Source: JAFECT01 sp035551675
GTDB lineage: Bacteria > Pseudomonadota > Alphaproteobacteria > Caulobacterales > Caulobacteraceae
Direction: 5' to 3'
NCBI GenBank assembly: GCA_035551675.1
Contig: DASZMV010000040.1
Location: 124,001-188,000 of the forward strand
DNA: 64,000 nucleotides
The notes below the pieces were generated by a model. It ran no database searches, was not told the DNA's origin, and saw only the letters and a list, made by a program, of their open reading frames with translations. Made by a program: the position numbers and the translations under genes. Below, piece by piece: positions 1 to 6,953 of the stretch; the stretch's first letter is position 1, and every line of letters starts with the position of its first letter.

Positions 1-1
1 C

Positions 2-1237
2 CAGATCGCCTGGGTGGTCGGCGTCACCAACCTCTTTGCGATTCCCGCCTTGTTTTACCGCTTCGCAATTCAGTTCTACACCGACAACGTCGGACCGGTC
101 CGCCGCTCGGAGAAAGCCGTGTTCTGGGTCTACGCGGTCGCACAACTGGGGGCCGCGTTGATCTACGGCATTGCGTTCTACTTAGGCATCGCCTTTCCGG
201 TAGTCGGCACGGCGTTCCCCTTGTCGGTCGCTGCGTCTTACGTCGGGTTCGGCCTTTGCTTTTTTTACCTGATCCGCGGCTGGCGGCGCAGCATCGCGGC
301 ATCGCAGCAGCGCTACGCCCTGATGCTCGTGGCGACGGCCGCGATCATTCTCGCGCAATCCTTCGACTACCTGACGAGCGTGGCCTCCGCCGCCCTGGGC
401 ATTGACCCCAACGCGATCGCGACGATCCACGAGATTGCGAACGCGCTGTTGACCGGTATCGTCGGCGCGGGCCTCTTCGCCTATTCGATCCTTCGCCATC
501 GCGTCTTCGATCTCGGCTTTGCGCTGAATCGCACCCTCGTCTACGGCGCCGTCAGCGCGCTTCTGCTGGCCGCCTTCGGCCTGATCGAATGGGCGGTGGA
601 CCACCTGCTGGCGATCGAGGGCCGTGAGAAGAACGCCCTGATCGACGCCGCCATCGCTGTCGGCGTCTTTCTCACCTTCCACCGCGTGCGCGACCTGGTG
701 GAGCATACGGTCGAAAGCCTGTTCTTCCGGCGATGGCAGAAAGCCGAGCAAGGCTTGCGCCGCTTCGTGCGCGAGGCGCCCTTCTTCACCGACAGTTCCG
801 CCCTCCTCCGCGCCAGCGCAAGGGCGATGGGCGCTTACGCCGAAGGGACGACATGCGCGCTCTATCTGGCGGATGATACCGGCTACGCGCGCTCGGCCGG
901 CGATTTCGACGCCGCCCCGCCTGTCGTGGACCGCGATCTGCCGGTTCTTGTCAGCATGCGCGCGAACCTCAAGCCCGCCGAGATCGAAGACGGCCCGCTG
1001 AAGGGCGCCCTTGCCGCGCCGATGATAAATCGCAACGAGGTCATCGGCGTGGCGCTCCTGGCGGCGAAACCGACCGGGTCGGCGTGGCGGCCCGACGAGA
1101 TCGAGCTGATCGGCTGGGCGGCGATCCAGGTCGGCCTCGACCTGCACGCGCTGAAGATCGAGGCGCTCACCACCGCGGCGAACGAACTGAAGCATGAGAA
1201 TGCGACGCTACGCTCACTCATTCCGCAGAGGGCCTAA
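2..1237 (+). CDS. Membrane sensor with GAF-like domain, 5' partial
   Basis: The frame is open from the first bases of the window, so the true start lies upstream; a GTG at 14 is probably an internal codon. About 411 residues are visible. The first ~190 are hydrophobic with about five membrane spans, in the style of the multi-span sensory region found in front of some histidine kinases, and the run ILRHRVFDLGF near the last spans is typical of that class. Residues ~240-375 look like a GAF domain. The chain ends about 30 residues later, so there is no kinase, GGDEF or other output in cis. The likely role is a membrane-bound sensory or scaffold protein whose partner is unknown. It ends tail-to-tail with the next gene with a 4-base overlap. 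Confidence 0.6.
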   Translation, partial: QIAWVVGVTNLFAIPALFYRFAIQFYTDNVGPVRRSEKAVFWVYAVAQLGAALIYGIAFYLGIAFPVVGTAFPLSVAASYVGFGLCFFYLIRGWRRSIAASQQRYALMLVATAAIILAQSFDYLTSVASAALGIDPNAIATIHEIANALLTGIVGAGLFAYSILRHRVFDLGFALNRTLVYGAVSALLLAAFGLIEWAVDHLLAIEGREKNALIDAAIAVGVFLTFHRVRDLVEHTVESLFFRRWQKAEQGLRRFVREAPFFTDSSALLRASARAMGAYAEGTTCALYLADDTGYARSAGDFDAAPPVVDRDLPVLVSMRANLKPAEIEDGPLKGALAAPMINRNEVIGVALLAAKPTGSAWRPDEIELIGWAAIQVGLDLHALKIEALTTAANELKHENATLRSLIPQRA

Positions 1238-1629
1238 GGCACGACGGCCGTCGTTTCGATCTCGACCATTGCCTTGTCTTCGATAAGCGCCGCCACAACG
1301 ACCACCGCCATCGCGGGGTAGTGGCGCCCGAACAGCTCGCGCCAGATGGCGCCGATGTCGGCGAGGGCGGCGAGATAGGCCTTCTTATCGGTGATGAACC
1401 AGGTCATGCGCGCGACGTGCTCTGGCCCCGCGCCGCCGGCCTTCAGCACCGCAAGCGTGTTGAGGAGCGTCTGGCGAAACTGACCGGCGAAACTCGGGTC
1501 AGGGAATTCGCCCGCCTCATCCCAGCCGATCTGGCCGGCGACGAACACGATCCGACCTTCGGCGAGCACGCCGTTGGCGTAGCCCTTCGGACGGGGCCAG
1601 CCTTGCGGCAACAGGATTTCAAGCGCCAT
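1234..1629 (-). CDS. RidA/YjgF-family protein lacking the catalytic arginine
   Basis: A 131-residue protein of RidA (YjgF/UK114) length and pattern, with a C-terminal VEIET strand. Classical RidA hydrolyses reactive enamine/imine intermediates with an arginine in a PAR-S motif. Here the matching place reads YPAMAVVVV, so the arginine is a methionine. The protein is therefore probably not a standard imine deaminase; it may bind a ligand or act on a different intermediate. It is the last gene of the anthranilate-CoA operon and overlaps the thioesterase by 11 bases. An amino-cyclohexene intermediate arises in that pathway, which is a plausible reason for a Rid-type protein here, but that link is inference. 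Confidence 0.75.
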   Translation of the reverse strand: MALEILLPQGWPRPKGYANGVLAEGRIVFVAGQIGWDEAGEFPDPSFAGQFRQTLLNTLAVLKAGGAGPEHVARMTWFITDKKAYLAALADIGAIWRELFGRHYPAMAVVVVAALIEDKAMVEIETTAVVP

Positions 1630-2056
1630 CGCGACCCTCCGCGCCTATCAGCATATACGGCTCCATCTTTGCACGCAGGTCGTCGGGCCAGGGCGCGGGC
1701 GCCATGGTCCTCATGTCGACGAACACGATGGTCTGGCGGACGTCGATGCGCAGTTCCCCATGGCAATGCGCCTGGATGCGCAGGCGGCAGGAGCTGGTCC
1801 CCAACCGATCGACCATCAGCGAGAAATCGAGCTGGTCCTCCAGCCGCGACACGTTCACGAAGTCGACCTCGAACCGCACGGTCGGGATCGAGGTCAGGTC
1901 TTCGAGATGCAGCCGCTTGAACGAATGCGCCAGCGGCCCGGCGAACCAGTCCTCGACGGTGTTGTTGATCATCTCGAAATAGCGAGGATAGAATACGATG
2001 CCGGCCGCGTCGCAGTCGCCGAAGCGGATCGGATAGCGGACCTTGAACAGGCTCAT
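1619..2056 (-). CDS. 4-hydroxybenzoyl-CoA-type acyl-CoA thioesterase (hotdog fold)
   Basis: A 145-residue single hotdog-domain protein. The N-terminal motif FGDCDAAGIVFYPRYFE is the 4HBT/YbgC signature, with an aspartate near residue 16 as the likely catalytic residue. It should hydrolyse an acyl- or aroyl-CoA ester in the cytoplasm. The start ATG overlaps the stop of the ligase (ATGA), which indicates translational coupling inside the anthranilate operon. The likely job is to release CoA from a dead-end aromatic or ring-reduced thioester and so relieve CoA sequestration. The exact substrate cannot be read from the sequence. Confidence 0.85.
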   Translation of the reverse strand: MSLFKVRYPIRFGDCDAAGIVFYPRYFEMINNTVEDWFAGPLAHSFKRLHLEDLTSIPTVRFEVDFVNVSRLEDQLDFSLMVDRLGTSSCRLRIQAHCHGELRIDVRQTIVFVDMRTMAPAPWPDDLRAKMEPYMLIGAEGRDGA

Positions 2057-3675
2057 GCCGGGCGACCCTCCGGGAGGGCGCCCTCGCGCAAACGAAAGCG
2101 CTGTAGCTTGCCGGTCTGGGTCTTGGGCAGGGCTTCGACGAACTCCACCGCGCGCGGATATTTATAGGGCGCGATGACGCCCTTCACGAAGGCCTGCAGT
2201 TCCTGCGCCTTGGCGTCGGAACCCTCACCGGTTTTCAACACCACATATGCCTTGCAGATCTGCCCGCGTTCGGCGTCCGGTACGCCGATCACCGCGGCTT
2301 CGGCGACGTCGGCGTGTTGCAGCAACGCGTTCTCGACTTCGGGCGCGCCGATGTTGTAGCCGGAGGAGACGATCATGTCGTCAGCGCGCGAGACGAACCA
2401 GAAGTAACCGTCCTCGTCCACGCGGTACATGTCGCCAGTCATGTTCCAGCCGCGTTTGACGTAGTCAGCCTGGCGCGCGTCGGCGAGATAGCGGCAGCCG
2501 GTCGGGCCGCGAACGGCCAGGCGTCCGATCTCGCCGGGCGGCAGCGCGGCGCCCGCGTCATCTTGAATCTCAGCGATGAAGCCCGGCACCGGCTTGCCGG
2601 TCGCGCCCGGCCGTACGTCATTGCCGGATGCGGAGATGAAGATGTGAATCATCTCGGTGGCGCCGATGCCGTCGATGATGCGCACGCCGGTCGCCTCGAA
2701 CCACGCCTGCGACGTCGCTGCGGGCAAGGCTTCGCCCGCTGACACGCATTTTCTCAGGCCGCGCGGGCCCTTCGGATGGGTCTTCAACAAGGCGCGATAG
2801 CCGGTCGGCGCGGTGAACAGGGTGGTTACGCCATGCCGTTCGATCGCCTCTTCGAGACCGTCGAACCCCGGCTTGGACGGCAGCGCGGCGCAGGCGCCGG
2901 CCGCGAGCGGGAAGATCGCCACGCCGCCGAGGCCGAAGGTGAACGCAATGGGCGGCGTCCCGCAGAAGATCTCCGACGGCTCCGGCTTGAGGATATGGCG
3001 CGAGAAGGTGTCGACCATCACATGCACGTCGCGGTGATAGTGGATGCAGCCCTTCGGCACACCGGTCGTGCCCGAGGTGAAGGCGATCAGCACGGGATCG
3101 TCCGCGGCGGTTTCGACTGCGGGGAACGCATCCGGCATCGCCGCCGCGTCGCGTTCCAGCGCGCCGCCCTCGCCGAAATAATGGATGCGGGTCAGCCAGC
3201 CGGTCGCATCGCGCGCGCCTTCGACGGCCTCGGCCAGGGATGCGTCGGCGATGGCGTGGGAGATGCGCGCCTTTTCCACCACCTTGGCCAATTCGCCGGC
3301 GCGCAGCATCGGCATGGTGGCGACGACCACGCCGCCGGCGCGCACGATCCCGAACCAGGCGGCGATGGTCCGCGCCGCGTTGGGCCCATGCAGCAGGACC
3401 CGCGCGCCGGTTGCGAAGGTCGGATCTCGAGTCAGAACGTGGGCGATCCGCGCGGCGGTCGCGTTCAGTTCGGCATAGCTCCAGCGAAGATCGCCGCAGA
3501 CGATGGCGTCGGCGCTGCCGCGACCGGCCTCGATCACGCGATCGAGCAGATGCGCGGCGTTCAGGCGGTCCGGATAGTGCAGTTCCGGCCGATCGAACAG
3601 AAACACCGGCTGCGCCTCGATCGGCGGCAGGTTATCCCGCACGAAGGTGTCGCGATGGGCGGTCGGCGCGGACAC
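2053..3675 (-). CDS. abmG: 2-aminobenzoate-CoA ligase (benzoate-CoA ligase family)
   Basis: A 540-residue ANL-superfamily adenylating enzyme. The P-loop FTSGTTGVPKG is at about residues 199-209, the hinge region is RGWNMTGD, and the C-terminal catalytic lysine lies in KTQTGKLQR. These fit benzoate/aminobenzoate-CoA ligases, which make aroyl-CoA, AMP and PPi from the acid, ATP and CoA. The start is a GTG (3673-3675), 4 bases after the stop of the acyl-CoA dehydrogenase gene. The adjacent anthraniloyl-CoA monooxygenase gene makes 2-aminobenzoate the best substrate guess; benzoate or salicylate ligase activity is the alternative. This would be the committing step of the operon's pathway. Confidence 0.82.
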   Translation of the reverse strand: MSAPTAHRDTFVRDNLPPIEAQPVFLFDRPELHYPDRLNAAHLLDRVIEAGRGSADAIVCGDLRWSYAELNATAARIAHVLTRDPTFATGARVLLHGPNAARTIAAWFGIVRAGGVVVATMPMLRAGELAKVVEKARISHAIADASLAEAVEGARDATGWLTRIHYFGEGGALERDAAAMPDAFPAVETAADDPVLIAFTSGTTGVPKGCIHYHRDVHVMVDTFSRHILKPEPSEIFCGTPPIAFTFGLGGVAIFPLAAGACAALPSKPGFDGLEEAIERHGVTTLFTAPTGYRALLKTHPKGPRGLRKCVSAGEALPAATSQAWFEATGVRIIDGIGATEMIHIFISASGNDVRPGATGKPVPGFIAEIQDDAGAALPPGEIGRLAVRGPTGCRYLADARQADYVKRGWNMTGDMYRVDEDGYFWFVSRADDMIVSSGYNIGAPEVENALLQHADVAEAAVIGVPDAERGQICKAYVVLKTGEGSDAKAQELQAFVKGVIAPYKYPRAVEFVEALPKTQTGKLQRFRLREGALPEGRPA

Positions 3676-3679
3676 GGAC

Positions 3680-4852
3680 TCAGCCTCCCGCCGCCGCGAG
3701 CGCCTGGCGCGCGATGACGACCTTCTGCACCTCCGAGGCGCCTTCGTAGATGCGCAGGGCGCGAACCTCGCGGTAGAGGCGTTCTACGGTGCTTCCGACG
3801 CGGACGCCGTGACCGCCGTGCATCTGCACCGCCTTGTCGATGACCTCTTGCGCGCCGTCGGTGGCGTGGAGCTTGGCCATGGCGGCCTCGCGGGTGACCC
3901 GCGCCGCGCCGGTGTCCTTGGTCCACGCGGCGCGATAAACCAGCAGCGCCGAGGCGTCGATGGTGAGCGCCATGTCCGCCAACGCCGCCTGGGTCAGCTG
4001 CAGCTCCGTCAGCGGCGCACCGAAAAGCTGGCGCTTGCGGGCATAGTCCAGACTCTCGTCAAACGCGCGGCGCGCCAGCCCGAGAGCGGCGGCCCCGACC
4101 GTGGAGCGAAACACGTCGAGCGTCGCCATAGCGATGCGGAAGCCTTCGCCCTCGCCGCCGATCATCCGGTCTGACGGTATGCGGCAGCCTTCGAACACGA
4201 GCGTCGCCAGTGGGTGCGGCGCGATCAGCGGGATACGCTCGGCGATACGCAGGCCCGGCGAGTCCGCGTCGACGATGAATGCGCCGAGCCCCTTGGCGCC
4301 GCCGTCGTTCGTGCGCGCGAACACCACATAGAAGTCGGCGATGCCGCCGTTCGAGATCCACGTCTTGGCGCCGTCCAGCACCCAATGATCGCCGTCGCGC
4401 CGCGCGGTCGTGGAAATCGCCGCCACGTCGGAGCCGGCGTCCGGTTCGGACAGGGCGAAGGCCGCGATCTTCCTGCCCGCCGCCACCGCAGGGAGGTAGG
4501 CGTCGCGCTGCGCGTCCGTGCCGAACAGGCTGATCGGACCAGAGCCTAAGCCCTGCATGGCGAAAGAAAAGTCCGCCAGGGCCAGATGCCGCGCCAGGGT
4601 CTCGCGCGTCAGGCACAGGGTGCGCACGTCGAGCGCGCCGCCCGCCTGCGGCACCGCATTGTTGAGCCAGCCGCCATCCGCCAGCCGTCGCACGATCTCG
4701 CGGCAGCGTGCATCCAGCCCCGCGTCGCCGTGGGGTTCGCCGTCTGCTTCCAGCGGCGCGATGTGATCCGCGCACCACGCGTCGAGCGCTTCCGCGAAGG
4801 CGCGGTGACGCGGTTCGAAAAATGGCCAGTCGAGGAAGCTGCGGTCGGCCAT
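3680..4852 (-). CDS. Acyl-CoA dehydrogenase
   Basis: A 390-residue FAD-dependent acyl-CoA dehydrogenase of normal length. The middle domain has FALSEPDAGSDVAA, and the C-terminal helical domain has YARKRQLFGAPL and then RIYEGASEVQ, whose glutamate matches the medium-chain-type catalytic base. The start ATG at 4850-4852 begins MADRSFLDW and overlaps the hydratase stop (ATGA); a longer upstream frame would run far into that gene. It should oxidise a CoA thioester made after ring reduction of anthraniloyl-CoA, passing electrons to ETF, in a beta-oxidation-like sequence with the hydratase and SDR of the same operon. Confidence 0.85.
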   Translation of the reverse strand: MADRSFLDWPFFEPRHRAFAEALDAWCADHIAPLEADGEPHGDAGLDARCREIVRRLADGGWLNNAVPQAGGALDVRTLCLTRETLARHLALADFSFAMQGLGSGPISLFGTDAQRDAYLPAVAAGRKIAAFALSEPDAGSDVAAISTTARRDGDHWVLDGAKTWISNGGIADFYVVFARTNDGGAKGLGAFIVDADSPGLRIAERIPLIAPHPLATLVFEGCRIPSDRMIGGEGEGFRIAMATLDVFRSTVGAAALGLARRAFDESLDYARKRQLFGAPLTELQLTQAALADMALTIDASALLVYRAAWTKDTGAARVTREAAMAKLHATDGAQEVIDKAVQMHGGHGVRVGSTVERLYREVRALRIYEGASEVQKVVIARQALAAAGG

Positions 4853-5661
4853 CAGTCGCCTTCGAATTTCGGTTCGCGCTTGGCCACGAAGGCTTCGTAG
4901 GCGCGGCGGAAATCCTTGGTCTGCATGCAGATCGCCTGGGCCTGCGCCTCCGCCTCGATGGCGGCGTCGAGGCTCATGTCCCATTCGGCGTTGAGCTGGG
5001 TTTTGGTGACGCTGTGGGCGAAGGTCGGGCCGGCCGCGAGCGAACGCGCCAGCGTCGTCGCCTCATCCAACAACGCATCGGGGTCGACGAGGCGGTTGAA
5101 GAATCCCCAGCGGTCGCCTTCCTCCGCCGTCATGACACGGCCGGTGAACAGCAACTCGCTCGCGCGCCCCTGGCCGATGATGCGCGGCAGGATCGCGCAG
5201 GCGCCCATGTCGCAACCCGCCAGGCCCACGCGGGTGAAAAGAAACGCTGTCTTAGCCTTCGCCGTGCCTAGGCGCATGTCGCTCGCCATGGCCAGGATCG
5301 CGCCCGCGCCCACGCACACACCGTCGACGGCGGCGATAACCGGCTGCGGACAGGCGCGCATGGCCTTGACCACGTCGCCGGTCATGCGGGTGAAGGCGAG
5401 CAGGCCGCCCATATCCATCTTCGTCAGCGGCCCGATGATCTCATGCACGTCGCCGCCCGACGAGAAATTCCCGCCGGCGCCGCAGATCACCAGCGCCTTG
5501 CAGTCCTTAGCGTAGACCAGGGCGCGCAAGAAATCGCGCAGCTCGGCGTAGGACTCGAAGGTCAGCGGGTTCTTGCGGTCGGGACGGTTCAGGGTGATGC
5601 GCCCGACACCGTCCTGCAGGGACCAGAGAAAGTGTTGAGCGCGATAGTCGGCGGCGATCAT
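4852..5661 (-). CDS. Enoyl-CoA hydratase/isomerase (crotonase family)
   Basis: A 269-residue crotonase-fold protein starting MIAADYRAQHF. The oxyanion-hole region CGAGGNFSSGGDVHEI and the second conserved loop (VDGVCVGAGAILAMASD) are present. By eye, the first of the two glutamates used by classical hydratases falls at an arginine (FTRVGLAG), while the second is kept in ASELLFTG, so its chemistry may be isomerisation or ring cleavage rather than simple hydration. The start ATG overlaps the MarR stop by 4 bases and its own stop overlaps the dehydrogenase start. It probably acts on a cyclohexene-carboxyl-CoA intermediate of anthranilate breakdown. Confidence 0.82.
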   Translation of the reverse strand: MIAADYRAQHFLWSLQDGVGRITLNRPDRKNPLTFESYAELRDFLRALVYAKDCKALVICGAGGNFSSGGDVHEIIGPLTKMDMGGLLAFTRMTGDVVKAMRACPQPVIAAVDGVCVGAGAILAMASDMRLGTAKAKTAFLFTRVGLAGCDMGACAILPRIIGQGRASELLFTGRVMTAEEGDRWGFFNRLVDPDALLDEATTLARSLAAGPTFAHSVTKTQLNAEWDMSLDAAIEAEAQAQAICMQTKDFRRAYEAFVAKREPKFEGD

Positions 5662-6179
5662 GAGCGGTCTTCCCCGTTCGTTTCGCGGCGCAGCGAATGT
5701 TTCGCACGATCGAGCAGGCGCATCAGGTCCTCGCGATCCTCTTCGCTCAGCTCGGCGAACATGGCCTCGACCCAGCCCTCGTGTGCCGTGGCCATCTTCT
5801 TGAACTGGCGCGCGCCGTTGGTCGAGAGCCGCACGTACTGCGCACGCCGGTCGCCGCGGCCCGGCGCGTCCTCGATCAGGCGGTCCTGACGCAGCCGGTT
5901 TGCGAGGCCCGTCACATTGCCGTTCGACACCATCAGCAGCCGTGACACCTCGCCCAGGCTCAGTTCGCCCTTGCGGTCCAGCGCCGCCAGGAAATCGAAG
6001 CGCGCCAGGGTGGTCTCGAAGGTTTCGCGAAACAGTGCGCCCAGCCGCTGTTCGATCAGGTGGGTGCAGGTGAGCAGCCGCAGTTCCAGCCGCACCGCCG
6101 CCTTGGCGTGCGGCGCGTCGCCGAGCTTGTCCTGCAGCCCCTGGGCCTGCAGCATTCGGGTCCGCTCGTCCAAGGTCAT
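5658..6179 (-). CDS. MarR-family transcriptional regulator
   Basis: A 173-residue winged-helix protein starting MTLDERTRML; the ATG at 6177-6179 overlaps the SDR stop, and its own end overlaps the hydratase start. The recognition part runs LGEVSRLLMVSNGNVTGLANRL, followed by the wing EDAPGRGDRRAQYVRLS with the conserved DxR-type loop. MarR proteins of aromatic-acid operons usually repress and are released by a CoA-thioester or free-acid ligand; anthraniloyl-CoA is the natural guess here. As the third gene of the operon it would control its own expression. A likely operator lies upstream of the monooxygenase gene at 9268-9280. Confidence 0.88.
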   Translation of the reverse strand: MTLDERTRMLQAQGLQDKLGDAPHAKAAVRLELRLLTCTHLIEQRLGALFRETFETTLARFDFLAALDRKGELSLGEVSRLLMVSNGNVTGLANRLRQDRLIEDAPGRGDRRAQYVRLSTNGARQFKKMATAHEGWVEAMFAELSEEDREDLMRLLDRAKHSLRRETNGEDRS

Positions 6180-6949
6180 GACTCCCCTCCCGAAACGGGC
6201 ACGGCCTCGCCGTTGATAGCCGAGCTTTGGTCCAGGCACAGCCTCCCAATGACGTCGGCGACCTCTTCCGCGCTTAAAATCCGCCCGCCCGCATTGGCGG
6301 CGGCGAGTTCGGCGCGGGCTTCCTCAGCACTGCGGCCGGTGCGAGCGGTGATGGTCTCGATCGAGCGGGCGACGATATCGGTATCCACAAAACCCGGACA
6401 GACGGCGTTCACGGTGACGCCCTTGCGCCCGACCTCCAGCGCCAGCGACCGCGTCAAACCCAGCAGCGCGTGCTTGGAGGCGACATAGGCGCTGACGTAG
6501 GGATAACCCTCCAGCGCAGCGGTCGAGGCGACATTGACGATGCGCCCGGAGCCCGCCAGCAGCATGTCGGGCAGCGCGAGCTGGCTCGCAAGGAAGGCGC
6601 CGGTCAGGTTCACCGCCATCACCGCGTCGAGGGTTTGGCGGCTGGTTTTCAGAAACGGCGCGGACGGCGCCACGCCGGCGTTGTTGATCAGGATCGCCAC
6701 CGGACCGAAATGAGCGCGGCCCTTGTTCAGCGCGGCGCGCAACGCCTTCTCGTCGGAGATGTCGGCCGGCGCGACCCAGGCGTGTTGCAACGCCGCGGCG
6801 GTCTGCTTCAGCTTCACCCGGTCGCGCCCGATGAGGGTCACGCAGGCGCCCAGAGCATCCAGCCGCTTCGCCGTCGCCGCGCCGATGCCGGATCCGGCGC
6901 CGGTGACGACCGCGTGGCGGTCCTTCAGGGGATGCGCCGGATCGGGCAC
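6176..6949 (-). CDS. Short-chain dehydrogenase/reductase (SDR)
   Basis: A classical SDR of 257 residues. The NAD(P)-binding motif is TGAGSGIG, NNAG is present, and the catalytic set is Ser in NVAST plus YVASK. I chose the GTG at 6947-6949 (VPDPAHPLKDRHAVVTG) because it follows the monooxygenase stop by 4 bases; an ATG at 6988 would add 13 residues but overlap that gene by 35 bases. It should interconvert a hydroxyacyl-CoA and a ketoacyl-CoA made from the reduced ring of anthraniloyl-CoA. It is the second gene of the operon and overlaps the MarR start by 4 bases. Confidence 0.82.
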   Translation of the reverse strand: MPDPAHPLKDRHAVVTGAGSGIGAATAKRLDALGACVTLIGRDRVKLKQTAAALQHAWVAPADISDEKALRAALNKGRAHFGPVAILINNAGVAPSAPFLKTSRQTLDAVMAVNLTGAFLASQLALPDMLLAGSGRIVNVASTAALEGYPYVSAYVASKHALLGLTRSLALEVGRKGVTVNAVCPGFVDTDIVARSIETITARTGRSAEEARAELAAANAGGRILSAEEVADVIGRLCLDQSSAINGEAVPVSGGES

Positions 6950-6953
6950 GCCC

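Noticed and set aside
4852..6249. A longer 465-residue form of the hydratase beginning at 6249
   Set aside because: The first ~196 residues are a shifted reading of the MarR gene; the family-like start is the ATG at 5661.
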